Shown: positions 16,654-25,350 of the stretch, one piece after another | How positions within the stretch are numbered: the first letter of the stretch is position 1 | How the letters are laid out: each line of letters begins with the position of its first letter | Assembly: GCA_017521195.1 (NCBI GenBank) | Contig: JAFXGP010000020.1 | Coordinates: forward strand, 1-64,000 | DNA from: Lachnospiraceae bacterium | GTDB taxonomy: Bacteria > Bacillota > Clostridia > Lachnospirales > Lachnospiraceae | Direction: 5' to 3' | Length of the DNA: 64,000 bases | Program-made: the position numbers and the translations under genes | Notes under the pieces: generated by a model | What the model was told of the DNA's origin: nothing | Database searches by the model: none | The model's input: only the letters and a program-made list of their open reading frames with translations

Positions 16654-16995
16654 TTATTCCATTTCAAAATCCTGTTTCTCTGTTCCTGATATTTCTCTGT
16701 AAAACGCCGCTTCAGCTGCCTGTTTATAAGGATTCAGCCATAAATAGCCAATTCCAAGCATAAATCCACACAGAATATCCCAACCAATAAAACTAAGTCT
16801 CAGACAAAACAAACGCCATTTATTTCCACCTATCATCTGCTTTGATAAGTTAATGGTTTCGCTGGCAGACATTTCCGGATTTTCCGCCAAAATATAATTT
16901 GTCATCACGTAACTTAATGAAGCTATAATTCCCGGAATAATAATATGCAAACAGATTTTCAAAAGCTCCCAAATCTGAATTAAGACTTCCTCCAT
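16654..16995 (-). pseudogene. Truncated DUF975-family gene (copy B)
   Basis: The 3' part (through about codon 95 of the fragment) is nearly identical to the end of the intact gene at 6961-7704, including the segment residues NKWRLFCLRLSFIGWDILCG. Upstream it is a mosaic: pieces corresponding to several separate places in copy A are joined at 16941-16995, showing at least three internal deletions. The start codon at 16995 is not that of the intact gene. Confidence 0.85.
16658..16672. repeat. 15-bp direct repeat, right flank of the ATPase unit
   Basis: Same sequence as 15109-15123, at the 3' end of the truncated DUF975 gene. Confidence 0.75.
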
Positions 16996-16999
16996 CCTT

Positions 17000-17148
17000 T
17001 ATCATCTCTTGAACTATTAATTGTTAGACACTGTAACATTTACGCTGGAACTAGCTTCCATAACACAATCAATAGTATAGTTTCATTGCATTCCCTCCCA
17101 GTATTATTCTTTTCAAAGCTTTAAAAGTTTTTTATATGTATATTGCAC
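17000..17148 (-). pseudogene. Remnants of the LURP-one gene and its leader (copy B)
   Basis: Bases 17000-17075 match the end of copy A (ACTAGCTTCCATAACACAATCAATAGTA) and 17080-17148 match its start codon region and upstream sequence (TTCTTTTCAAAGCTTTAAAAG). Most of the coding part between is missing, so no LURP-one product can be made here. Confidence 0.8.
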
Positions 17149-17151
17149 CAA

Positions 17152-17165
17152 GTCGCTAGCGCGAC
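17152..17165. other. GTCGC-TAGC-GCGAC hairpin at a duplication breakpoint
   Basis: A short GC-rich hairpin, followed by AGTTAGCCCTAGGTACAATT, stands exactly where homology to copy A stops (TATATTGCACC). Its composition differs from the AT-rich surroundings. It may be a recombination scar or the remains of a small element; it is too short for a reliable terminator. Confidence 0.4.
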
Positions 17166-17196
17166 AGTTAGCCCTAGGTACAATTAAAGTTAATAG

Positions 17197-17685
17197 TTAT
17201 TCAACAATTTCAGTTTCTTCTGTTCTCTTTTTTCCAAACAGGATAAACAACAACGGAGAAAAACTGGATATAATTGTGGAAATAGCCACGTTATCTGTCA
17301 TAGAATAAATGAATGAATTGGGTATGCTAATCCAGTTCTGAATATAGATAAGAATTAAAGAAAGTGGACCCCCTTTAATCATCAGCTCACATAAAACAAT
17401 CAACAGGTAAATAGCAGACGCAATAGTAGAAGATGCAATAATTTCCTGCTTCGACATGTTCCGAAATGCCCAGAAACCACCTGTTAATAAAATAAGCAAA
17501 AATAAAACACCATTGAAAATTGCTGTGCGAACAGGGTCTGCAGAAACATCGATAACACCGTCCGTGCCTATCTCCTTTACAACAAAATAGAACTGTCCTA
17601 AATAAGCTGTTATATAGAAACTAATCCAACTGGCAACAGCACAATATGCAGGAACTTTCCATAAGTTTTTTGCTTGTATTTTCAC
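17197..17685 (-). CDS. Four-TM membrane protein behind leader RNA copy B
   Basis: 162 residues starting at a GTG with GAAGGAGG upstream. Predicted helices at about 12-32, 52-72, 84-104 and 130-150. There is no sequence relation to the lipoprotein behind leader copy A, so the shared leader controls unrelated gene products here. No family was recognised. The C-terminus is acidic after KKR. Confidence 0.7.
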   Translation of the reverse strand: MKIQAKNLWKVPAYCAVASWISFYITAYLGQFYFVVKEIGTDGVIDVSADPVRTAIFNGVLFLLILLTGGFWAFRNMSKQEIIASSTIASAIYLLIVLCELMIKGGPLSLILIYIQNWISIPNSFIYSMTDNVAISTIISSFSPLLFILFGKKRTEETEIVE

Positions 17686-17715
17686 AAGAACTCATCCTCC
17701 TTCAAATAGATTTAA

Positions 17716-17835
17716 AAAAGCAACATCAACCGACTTATTGCCAGTTTACTGCTGCTCCTTCCTGTTGTGTTCTACATACCGGCAACTACACCATCATATA
17801 TATATACTTTTTCCTTTTCTAAAACTACTTTCGTT
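17716..17835 (-). ncRNA. Leader RNA copy B
   Basis: Same layout as copy A at 9772-9889: palindrome, weak -10 (TAAAAT at 17847-17842), GATGGTGTAGTTGCCGG, 30 bases, then a terminator hairpin (17755-17720) with the loop TGGCAATAAGTC and a T6 run. Compared with copy A the arms carry several changes, one of which keeps pairing as G-U while another gives a mismatch; the loop and the GTTGCCGG segment are unchanged. This pattern suggests selection on the RNA. Confidence 0.6.
17720..17755 (-). terminator. Attenuator-like terminator in leader B
   Basis: Arms GCAGCAGTAAAC and GGTTGATGTTGC around a 12-base loop, followed on the minus strand by six Ts, 20 bases before the GAAGGAGG of the 17197-17685 gene. 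Confidence 0.7.
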
Positions 17836-17881
17836 TTACATATTTTATCATGCTAAAGTATAACTTTATATATACTTCAAG

Positions 17882-17895
17882 AAATCTTAAGATTT
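17882..17895. promoter_or_regulatory. 14-bp palindrome AAATCTTAAGATTT, probable operator (copy B)
   Basis: Identical palindrome to 9936-9949, followed here by TTCTTGAAG, at the same distance from the predicted -10 of leader B. Confidence 0.5.
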
Positions 17896-17979
17896 ATCTT
17901 TTTCCTATGATACAAATTATCTTAGTCCGCACTTACATTTTCTTCACCTTCACTACTAATCTTTTATTTCTTCTCCTTT

Positions 17980-18010
17980 CTCAGTTACTTGAAGATCCCT
18001 TTCACTAATA
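17980..18010. repeat. 31-bp sigma-gene leader, copy B (sigma gene absent)
   Basis: Matches 12178-12208. What follows on the minus strand is not a sigma gene but a short AT-rich stretch and then leader B, so the sigma and anti-sigma genes were lost from this copy. Confidence 0.75.
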
Positions 18011-18018
18011 TACCAAAA

Positions 18019-18044
18019 CAGCCATGCACAAAAGTGCATGACTG
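18019..18044 (-). terminator. Terminator after the second sigma/partner pair
   Basis: Stem AGTCATGCAC / GTGCATGGCTG with loop TTTT and then TTTTGG on the minus strand, 30 bases after the stop at 18072. Confidence 0.75.
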
Positions 18045-18071
18045 CCTTAATCATTTTAACCTTATCAATTT

Positions 18072-18498
18072 TTACTCAGCAATATTTAATTCTATAGGAA
18101 TTTTATCAAATTTTTCTCCCAACCCGGTAATATATAATTGTAAATCGATTATATTCCCATTCTTTTGATAAGCATAAGTAACCTTACGATATCCATCATC
18201 CAAAATTTCTTCTCCACCATTAATATAATAAGGCATGTAATCAAACTTATTTCCATCTGCATCACTTAAGATAAATCCTATATATTGAATATGCGGTTGT
18301 TCCAAGAGATAAAATACATACTAGTGTTATGGCTGCTACTTTTATATAACTATGTTCAAATAAATATATCATCTTATTTTTCTTATTCTCTTTTTTCATT
18401 CCAGCCAAATGCTCAAAGGTATCTTCCATTCTTTTGGTAACAATATCGGGGATTTCGCTTTCCTGTTTCATGATATTTCTAATCTTTTCATCCATCAT
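18072..18498 (-). pseudogene. Frameshifted anti-sigma-type membrane protein
   Basis: From the ATG at 18498 the frame encodes a cytosolic part (about 45 residues), a membrane helix and ends in YSIYRIYLK and a stop at 18262. The continuation SDADGNKFDYMPYYINGGEE... to IELNIAE is in the next frame. Loss of one A in CTTAAGTGATG would join them as YRIYLSDADG. Joined length is about 140 residues, short for sigma-partner proteins of the DUF4179 type, so an internal part may also be missing. It directly follows the ECF sigma gene at 18515. Confidence 0.65.
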
Positions 18499-18514
18499 AT
18501 ACGACACTCACTTT

Positions 18515-19000
18515 CTATAAAAAATCGCGTAATTTTTTTCTGGCACGAGACAATTTCGTCGTTACAGTGTTCTTATTCATTTTTAATATGTCAGCTATTT
18601 CCTTGATTGATAATTCTTCGTAATAGTATAATTGTACGATGATTCTACTGGATTCTTCTAAGCTTAATAATACTTCCTGCCATTCAAAAGTCTCCATTTC
18701 ATTATCACAACTACCTTGTTCCACATTTTCCAATTCATAAAATTTCGTCTGTTTGTTCAATATTTTGTTACAATGATTTATCAATATTCGAATCATCCAT
18801 GTTTTAAAATATTTAGGTTCTCGCAAAGTATGTATTTTTTCAAAACATGTCAGAATTGTTTCTTGTATGGCATCTGCCATATCCTGCTCATTCTTTAAAT
18901 AAACCCAAGCAGTTTTATACATACTTTGCTCACAGCATTTTATTAGTTCTATAAAAGCTGCGGAATCACCTTTCATTGCTTTCCGCACCAGCTTCTCCAT
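18515..19000 (-). CDS. ECF-type sigma factor (SigV-like)
   Basis: 161 residues. Region 2 is at about 10-75 (YLKNEQDMADAIQETILTCF and KYFKTWMIRILINHC) and region 4 at 105-160 (ESSRIIVQLYYYEELSIKEI followed by a helix-turn-helix ILKMNKNTVTTKLSRARKKL). The form resembles extracytoplasmic stress sigma factors of the SigV/SigW group. It is not closely related to the sigma factor at 11605. The partner gene right after it is frameshifted, so it may be unregulated or the pair non-functional. Confidence 0.88.
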   Translation of the reverse strand: MEKLVRKAMKGDSAAFIELIKCCEQSMYKTAWVYLKNEQDMADAIQETILTCFEKIHTLREPKYFKTWMIRILINHCNKILNKQTKFYELENVEQGSCDNEMETFEWQEVLLSLEESSRIIVQLYYYEELSIKEIADILKMNKNTVTTKLSRARKKLRDFL

Positions 19001-19136
19001 TTGTCTCCTCCTAAGTAGTCAATATAAATTTTTCAGCTTATTTCGAAATTCGCTTTATACTTATTAGATTCAAAAACTATAAAAAAAATTTCGCATAGAA
19101 ATAATTTATTCTAAACATAAACATAGTAAATAAAAT

Positions 19137-19167
19137 AGAAGGACAACTTCACAGCCATCCTTCTACT
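19137..19167 (-). terminator. Terminator after the truncated phosphotransferase-like gene
   Basis: Stem TAGAAGGA / TCCTTCTA followed by TTTTATTT on the minus strand. Confidence 0.55.
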
Positions 19168-19211
19168 AATTTTTCACATTTTATTTTCTGACTTTAGTGC
19201 CCACAATTGCT

Positions 19212-19541
19212 TCAATGAAGATATATTATTAAGGGTAAACATTCAACATATTGTTTAAGTGTTTCAAAGTATGTCAGCATTACATTATCTACAACCACAT
19301 TTGTTCCCGCATCTGATAGTGTCTTTATGGTTTGAAGTAAAATAGTCTGACTTGTATAAAACGCATTTCCCAAATCATTCTCAACGATCTTGATAGGCAT
19401 CATACTTACGAAATCATCAATGCTTAAACGAATGTATAGTTCATCAAATGTATTTTGTATGGCTTTTGCCAATGTTGTCTTTCCAAAACTAGAAAAACCA
19501 TTGAGAATAATAACTTTACCTTTATTCATAGCCTCGCTCAT
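19212..19541 (-). pseudogene. Truncated P-loop kinase, chloramphenicol phosphotransferase-like
   Basis: 109 residues with Walker A GFSSFGKTTLAK at residues 15-26 and RLSIDDFVSMMP, both seen in the CPT family of P-loop phosphotransferases, whose usual length is about 180. The frame stops after CLPLIIYLH where a substrate-specificity segment should begin. The rest was not found in another frame. It is either a remnant or a shortened relative; no activity is claimed. The start could instead be the ATG at 19529. Confidence 0.6.
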
Positions 19542-19688
19542 CTTTTTTTGTCAATTCATGTTATCTAACTGTTTTATAATTCATTTCTCTATACTAATTA
19601 TAACATCCTAAAGTATACTTGGAAATAAATTCAAGAAAATCAAACCACCTTACCACTTAAACAGACAAAAGTCCTATCTTTCACAATA

Positions 19689-21485
19689 TTATCCACTCTT
19701 CCTATAATTTCCAGTCTGTATTGTTGCCTTAACTCCCAACTGTGTATTTTCTATTATCAAGTTCAACTTATGCATATCCAAAATACGTTTTGCCAAATAC
19801 AATCCCAATCCTTTATGATTAACATCTTTTTTTCTACTTTTATTAGAAGTAAAAAACATATCATAAACATGTGTTAAATCATCTTCATTAATCGCATCTG
19901 CTGTATTCTCAATGGTACAGGAATCCTTTTTTACGTGAATTCTGATTTTCCCATTCGTTTTATTATAGGATACTGCATTCTCCAAAATATTAAAAAAGGC
20001 TTTTTCAAGATAAATTCGCTCTCCTGTCAGCATAAAATCTTCTTGTTTGCAATACTCCACATGAAGATTCTTCTCCTCAATCAAAGTTTTTAGTTTCTCC
20101 AACTGCTCCTCTATAACCGATATCGCTGTGAAAGATTCCTGTCTTATTTTTATCTTATCGTTATCCAGCTTGGATATGAAAATCATTTCTTTTATTAAAT
20201 CGTCCATGACCTCTGTCTGCCGTATGCCTTCCTGACGATAATAAGCATCTTTTTCCATCGATACTTCTCTTTCCATATTTTCCAGAAGGCTTCGTACAAT
20301 GGCAATTGGTGTTTTCAGTTCATGGGCAACTGCATTGGTAAAATCACGTCTGTTCTGCTCTAATTCTTCCTGTTTTTGATAAGCTTTTTGGGTTGCATAT
20401 AATGTCTTTATCATACAGGCAAGCATAAGGAGAAAACCAAATAGATACACATATTTCATGTAATTGATGGCAGCCTGCCATGGATAAGTAACCTGTTTTA
20501 CCCAAAGAGCATATTGGGTTTGAAAAGAAGAAACGTAGTATTTATTTTCATGAGAATTCATCTGGGAATCTTCTATTATGTCAATGTTATAAATAACAGA
20601 TACCTCATTCGCTCTTTGCTGTTCGGAATATGGCATATAATATTCTCCATTATAAGAACTCTCTCTCAGTTCAAAATTCTGCAAAAATTCATTCTGCTTC
20701 CACTCTTCATAATATTTTCTTCCATTTGCAAGATAAGGAAATGAAAAAACATTTGTCAGATCTGTACTTGCCCCACATATATCCTCTTCCTTAATTTGTC
20801 CAACACTTCCATTCTCCCAATGCCACAAGACATTTCTATCTCCCATAGCTTGTGTCTGATTTATCACCATTCCATATCCATTCATACGGGTCTCTATTAT
20901 TACCTGATACTTTGCCAGTTCAAAAGAAAGCAACGTTCCCGTGTTAGAATCATATTTGTAGTACATATCATAATACCATGATCTATCACTTTTTGTATTT
21001 TCTCTGTATGCTTCGTCCATAACTTTAAGAAGTCTATCCATTTCCTCTTCAGTAAAATAATCATAGGGAGAATGCACCACCATTTTATCCGGTAATCTAT
21101 GAGGATCTTTCGAATCTGTATAAACTAATTCTGCCTGATTAAAATATTCTTTCGTTTTTGCAACGATATTTCCTCCCGGTCCCAGTACGACAGCACTTAT
21201 CTGATTATACTTATCTTCCGTACTTAATCCGGCGGAAAGTGCTTTTGTAATTTCCTGAATATAATCTTCATTTAATTCACCGGACGCATTATATTTCTGA
21301 AAATATGGATTGCAAATGGAATTTCTAAGAGAAGACACTTTATTTGCAAGATACTGCTGATAAGCTTTTTCGTAATTTTCTTTCATTAAATAGGTAGAAA
21401 AAAGCATACAAGTAACGTAAAGTGTCATAAATCCTACGATAATGACTCGTTGGTAACTTATTTTCTTTCTTTTTCTTCTACTCAT
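19689..21485 (-). CDS. Sensor histidine kinase
   Basis: 598 residues. Two membrane helices (about 13-31 and 343-362) flank a 310-residue outer sensor. The HisKA box is NAVAHELKTPIAIVRSLLEN near residue 388, with the phospho-accepting His. The HATPase domain has the N-box FFNILENAVSYN, G-boxes near HKGLGLYLAKRIL. It overlaps the response-regulator gene by four bases, so it forms a two-component system with it. The signal is not known; the outer domain has no recognised fold. It could control the leader A/B operators nearby, but that is inference. Confidence 0.92.
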   Translation of the reverse strand: MSRRKRKKISYQRVIIVGFMTLYVTCMLFSTYLMKENYEKAYQQYLANKVSSLRNSICNPYFQKYNASGELNEDYIQEITKALSAGLSTEDKYNQISAVVLGPGGNIVAKTKEYFNQAELVYTDSKDPHRLPDKMVVHSPYDYFTEEEMDRLLKVMDEAYRENTKSDRSWYYDMYYKYDSNTGTLLSFELAKYQVIIETRMNGYGMVINQTQAMGDRNVLWHWENGSVGQIKEEDICGASTDLTNVFSFPYLANGRKYYEEWKQNEFLQNFELRESSYNGEYYMPYSEQQRANEVSVIYNIDIIEDSQMNSHENKYYVSSFQTQYALWVKQVTYPWQAAINYMKYVYLFGFLLMLACMIKTLYATQKAYQKQEELEQNRRDFTNAVAHELKTPIAIVRSLLENMEREVSMEKDAYYRQEGIRQTEVMDDLIKEMIFISKLDNDKIKIRQESFTAISVIEEQLEKLKTLIEEKNLHVEYCKQEDFMLTGERIYLEKAFFNILENAVSYNKTNGKIRIHVKKDSCTIENTADAINEDDLTHVYDMFFTSNKSRKKDVNHKGLGLYLAKRILDMHKLNLIIENTQLGVKATIQTGNYRKSG

Positions 21486-22159
21486 GTGGAAGACACCTCC
21501 ATTCGATAGCCGCTTTTATGAACTGTCGTAATCTTACAGCCGCTTCCGTCAATGGCCTTACGGAGTTTTTTTATATGCGTATCCACAACTCTCTCATTTC
21601 CTTCAAAATCATATCCCCAGAACCGAATGAGAATCTGCTCTCTGGTTAAAACCCGATTGGGATTTTCCAAAAAATATAAGAGGATTTGATACTGTAATTT
21701 CGGCAAATGACAGGGGATACCTCCTATAGTTACAGAATTGATTCCCATATCAATTTCAAGATTTCCTCTTTTGATCCTATTTAAAGATTTATTGCCATGA
21801 AGTCGCTTTATCATGGTAGTTGCTTTTGCATAAAGTACAGGCAAGGAAAATGGTTTTGTTATGTAATCATCGGCACCAAGTGCATAACCATGCAGTTCAT
21901 CCTCCTCTAATACCCTTGCAGTGATTATGAAGATAGGAATATCACTCACTTCTCTGATTTTTTTACACACAGTAAATCCATCTTGCTTAGGAAGCATAAT
22001 ATCAAGAAGAATCAGTTGAAAAGTATGTTTTTCAAACATCTCCAAAGCCATCTCTCCATCCTCGGCAATTACAACATCCCATCCTTCCCTTTCAAAAAAG
22101 TCTCTAATTAATGGTCCTAATACAGAATCATCTTCAACAATTAGTAAATTTGGCTTCAT
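21482..22159 (-). CDS. OmpR/PhoB-type response regulator
   Basis: 225 residues from the ATG at 22159 (GGGAG upstream). The receiver domain has the acidic pair at E9-D10-D11, phospho-acceptor D53 (LILLDIMLPKQDG), the T in FIITA and the K in DDYITKPF. The C-terminal winged helix ends in RVVDTHIKKLRKAIDGSG and VHKSGYRM. It is transcribed first, then the kinase. A TTAAGATTTATGTAA block upstream (about 22245-22265) resembles the palindromic operators at 9936 and 17882. Confidence 0.92.
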   Translation of the reverse strand: MKPNLLIVEDDSVLGPLIRDFFEREGWDVVIAEDGEMALEMFEKHTFQLILLDIMLPKQDGFTVCKKIREVSDIPIFIITARVLEEDELHGYALGADDYITKPFSLPVLYAKATTMIKRLHGNKSLNRIKRGNLEIDMGINSVTIGGIPCHLPKLQYQILLYFLENPNRVLTREQILIRFWGYDFEGNERVVDTHIKKLRKAIDGSGCKITTVHKSGYRMEVSST

Positions 22160-22288
22160 AGCAATCAACTCCCTATCTTTTTATCTGTATTATAACGAGT
22201 AAATTTGTACTTTTTGTGTCCTTTTTATCTACATAATCCTATTATTTTTTACATAAATCTTAATAAAATGTAGTTTCCTTACGCATTT

Positions 22289-23560
22289 TTATTCTAAAGA
22301 TGCTTTATAAACTTCCACATCTACAACAATTCTCTCTTCTCTGGATTTTTCTGCTGCAAACACGGTAAGATGATTATCTACAGAAATAGAAATATCTGAG
22401 ATAGATACTCCATCATAAGTTCCAACTAAATACTCATACCAAAATCTTACAATTCCTTCATCTCCGCCACCGTGACCACTGGTAATTCCATCTCCTGTCC
22501 TTATAGGAATTTCCGTAGTTTCTCTTGTCTCAAAATCAAACAATGTAATGGGCGCTTTAGAAGAATCCATGGCACCTCGGAGTTCCCCTTTGGTCCCCAT
22601 AATATGTATAAATCGCCCCCCTTTGTTAAAAGCATTCATACTGAAGTTAGCCGTTATACCATCTTCATACAAAAGATTAACAATTTGATGATCCACTACA
22701 TCATTATCACACTTAAATACACATTTCCCATACTGTGTTGTTCTTAATGCCTTTTCTACCATTTCATCTGTAGGATGAGCTTCTCGTGTACAGGTTGTTC
22801 TAAACCAGTCATTCTTCTTATCATCTAAATATATCTTTACTGCATTGTATGGACATTTTTCTGCTTCCGGACATCCCTCAATACAGTATTCCGGCGAACC
22901 TTTCGGAGCATTTTCTTTTTTAAAATAAGATAAACTTCCAAAAGACTGTACCTTTTCGCATTTTTTTCCAATCAACCACTGTAAGATATCTATATCATGG
23001 CAGCTTTTCTGTAAAAGCATAATGGAAGAACGTTTGGTATTTCCCCAGTTTCCCCGTACAAAACTGTGACTCTGGTGAACATTTCCAACACATTCTTCAT
23101 GATTGATAGAAATAATATCTCCTATTTTCCCTTCCACAATTGCTTCTTTTAGTGTAATAAAAAACGGAGAATAACGTAACACATGGCAAACTACAACTTT
23201 AACTCCCATTTCATTTGCATGTTCTGCAATCTTCTTGCATTCAGCCGCATCCGGTGAAACCGGTTTCTCTAAAAGAAGATCATACTTTAAAGAGATGGCT
23301 TGCATGGTAAGTTCATAATGATCCCTATCCATAGTAGCAATGACTGCTGCATCTGCAATTTTACCAAGAGCCAACAATTCTTCACCTGTAGCGAAACACA
23401 TTTTCTCTGGGATTCCATGTTTTTCTTTTATATAATTTCTACGACTTTGGATTGGTTCCGCCACCGCCACAACTTCGTACTTTTCAGGCATATCCGCCAT
23501 AATATCAGTATATCTGGCACCTCTATTACCTGCTCCGATTAATATTACCTTGATTTTCAT
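22289..23560 (-). CDS. Gfo/Idh/MocA-family oxidoreductase
   Basis: 423 residues. The Rossmann NAD(P)-binding motif is GAGNRGARYTD at the N-terminus, and the family EKPVS motif (LLLEKPVSPDAAEC) with the catalytic Lys region is near residue 95. A Cys-rich insert (CIEGCPEAEKCPYNAVKIYL, near 215) resembles an added metal or structural site not found in most family members. The family reduces or oxidises sugars, inositols and related compounds; the substrate here is unknown. GGGAGG lies before the ATG. Confidence 0.88.
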   Translation of the reverse strand: MKIKVILIGAGNRGARYTDIMADMPEKYEVVAVAEPIQSRRNYIKEKHGIPEKMCFATGEELLALGKIADAAVIATMDRDHYELTMQAISLKYDLLLEKPVSPDAAECKKIAEHANEMGVKVVVCHVLRYSPFFITLKEAIVEGKIGDIISINHEECVGNVHQSHSFVRGNWGNTKRSSIMLLQKSCHDIDILQWLIGKKCEKVQSFGSLSYFKKENAPKGSPEYCIEGCPEAEKCPYNAVKIYLDDKKNDWFRTTCTREAHPTDEMVEKALRTTQYGKCVFKCDNDVVDHQIVNLLYEDGITANFSMNAFNKGGRFIHIMGTKGELRGAMDSSKAPITLFDFETRETTEIPIRTGDGITSGHGGGDEGIVRFWYEYLVGTYDGVSISDISISVDNHLTVFAAEKSREERIVVDVEVYKASLE

Positions 23561-23602
23561 AATATCCTCCCAATTTAAATTTTCTACACTCTTTTCTCTT
23601 TC

Positions 23603-23630
23603 TTGACACTTTTTTCAAATATTGTATAAT
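23603..23630 (+). promoter_or_regulatory. Sigma-A promoter of the TauE-type gene
   Basis: TTGACA and TATAAT separated by 16 bases, 90 bases upstream of the ATG at 23723. Confidence 0.85.
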
Positions 23631-23722
23631 CGAATCTTAGGTTGCAAGTTCTTAATAAATTCTTGCTATATATATTATTCTACTAATTAAGAGTAAAATC
23701 AAATAAAAAGGATACTTTTTCC

Positions 23723-24484
23723 ATGGATATTACTATTACAACTTACCTAATCGTCTGCCCTTTATTATTTCTGGGCGGTTTTGTGGATGCCATTGGTGGT
23801 GGAGGAGGATTAATCACCCTTCCTGCCTACTTGTTAGCCGGCCTTCCCATGCATCAGGCAATCGCTACTAACAAATTGTCATCTGCATGTGGTACAACTT
23901 TAGCCACTACGCGCTTTATAAAAAACGGATTAGTAAATTTAAAATTTGCCATTCCTTCTGTTATCAGTGCCGTCATCGGTTCTTCCATTGGTGCAAGGCT
24001 TTCTCTTCTTGCTGATGAAGGACTTATGGAAAAACTTTTGTTTGTTGTACTGCCAATCGCTGCATTTATTGTTTTAAACAAGAACTTATTTAAAGATAAA
24101 GAAAGTGGTTCATTATCCCTAAATACGAAAACCTATTTTGTATCTGTTATTGCAGCCTTAATCATCGGTATGTACGATGGATTTTATGGTCCCGGTACAG
24201 GGACGTTTCTGATTATCGCATTTACTGTATGGGGAAAAATGAATATCTCTACTGCAAATGCTCAGGCAAAGGTAATTAACCTGACTACCAACTTAACCTC
24301 TCTGACCATTTTCCTGTTAAACGGACAGGTTCTATTTTCTCTGGGAATTGCAGGAGCCATCTGTAATATGATTGGTGGCTACTTAGGTGCCGGTCTGGTA
24401 ATGCAAAAAGGAAGCAAGATTGTAAAGCCGGTTATCTTATTCGTATTATTTTTGCTATTCCTGAAAATCCTGGGGATAATCTAA
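23723..24484 (+). CDS. TSUP/TauE-SafE family membrane transporter
   Basis: 253 residues with about eight membrane helices. The family signatures are GGFVDAIGGGGGLITLP near residue 18 and the repeated second half GMYDGFYGPGTGTFLII near 152. Members export or import sulfite, sulfonates or related anions; the substrate cannot be told. One of few plus-strand genes here, with its own promoter, divergent from the oxidoreductase. Confidence 0.9.
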   Translation: MDITITTYLIVCPLLFLGGFVDAIGGGGGLITLPAYLLAGLPMHQAIATNKLSSACGTTLATTRFIKNGLVNLKFAIPSVISAVIGSSIGARLSLLADEGLMEKLLFVVLPIAAFIVLNKNLFKDKESGSLSLNTKTYFVSVIAALIIGMYDGFYGPGTGTFLIIAFTVWGKMNISTANAQAKVINLTTNLTSLTIFLLNGQVLFSLGIAGAICNMIGGYLGAGLVMQKGSKIVKPVILFVLFLLFLKILGII

Positions 24485-24548
24485 ATGCGATTTTTCCTAT
24501 CTTCAAAGATTAACTTATAATCTGAATTTGATCTTTAGACATAAAAAG

Positions 24549-24574
24549 CGGTTTAGGGATATATTCCTAAACCG
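24549..24574. terminator. Bidirectional terminator between convergent genes
   Basis: Perfect 9-bp stem CGGTTTAGG / CCTAAACCG with T4 on the plus side and T5 on the minus side, between the TauE-type gene and tmk. Confidence 0.85.
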
Positions 24575-24590
24575 TTTTCACATACACTCT

Positions 24591-25217
24591 CTATTTCTCA
24601 AATAAATGTTTTACCTGCATCCAAATCTCTTCTGAGATTTCTTCCATAGATTTTGTTCCGTCTACAATAACAACTTTTTCTTCACCTTTTAATAAATCAA
24701 ATGCTTTCAAGTAATTATTTCTTACTTTTTCTAATCGTGACTTTTTCTCAAACAACTCTGTATGGAAACGATTCTTAGTAATTCTCTCCATAGCTGTGTC
24801 CGCATCGATATCAATAAAAATTGTCATATCCGGACGAAGAACTTTTGCACTTTCTTCATTCGTTTTGATTACCCAATCCATTGGAACATCAACACTATGA
24901 TATGCATAGGAAGAAAAATAGTATCTATCAGTAATTACTGTAATTCCGTCTTCCACTTTTGCAACAATCCCATCCACTTCATTCAACAAATGATCTAACC
25001 TGTCTGCTGCAAACATGGCTGCAATTACACGGTTATCGGTTTTAATTCTACCGGTCAAAATCTGTCTTGTAAGAGAACCGATAGGACCTCCGGAAGGTTC
25101 ACAGGTCTGATAACAACGGATGCCTTTTTCATTTATTTTCTCTGTAAGAAGCTGTATCTGTGTACTTTTTCCGCTTCCATCAATACCTTCAAATGCAATA
25201 AATATCCCCTTATTCAT
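24591..25217 (-). CDS. tmk: Thymidylate kinase
   Basis: 208 residues, normal for the family. P-loop FEGIDGSGKST at residues 7-17, the DR box in VITDRYYFSS near 91 and a lid region near residue 140 (TKNRFHTELFEKKSRLEKVR, in part). It makes dTDP from dTMP with ATP. Start at 25217 is set by GGGAG; the longer frame to 25346 has no site. It stands alone rather than with holB as in many Firmicutes. Confidence 0.93.
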   Translation of the reverse strand: MNKGIFIAFEGIDGSGKSTQIQLLTEKINEKGIRCYQTCEPSGGPIGSLTRQILTGRIKTDNRVIAAMFAADRLDHLLNEVDGIVAKVEDGITVITDRYYFSSYAYHSVDVPMDWVIKTNEESAKVLRPDMTIFIDIDADTAMERITKNRFHTELFEKKSRLEKVRNNYLKAFDLLKGEEKVVIVDGTKSMEEISEEIWMQVKHLFEK

Positions 25218-25310
25218 ACTATATCTCCCATAATTTGCATAATTATCATATATTTTACCATAGTTTATAATATCACGCAAATTTAAAGTATCGCTAAAAT
25301 AAGCTTGCAT

Positions 25311-25342
25311 AAAAAGGACTGTCAGAAATCTGACAGCCCACT
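25311..25342 (-). terminator. Terminator after the flavin reductase-rubredoxin gene
   Basis: GGGCTGTCAGA / TCTGACAGTCC stem followed by T5 on the minus strand, just after the stop at 25351. Confidence 0.8.
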
Positions 25343-25350
25343 GCATTTCT

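Noticed and set aside
17152..17195. Resemblance of GCTAGC...CCTAGGTACAAT to synthetic constitutive promoters
   Set aside because: No TTGACA-like -35 at the right distance and many differences; treated as chance similarity.
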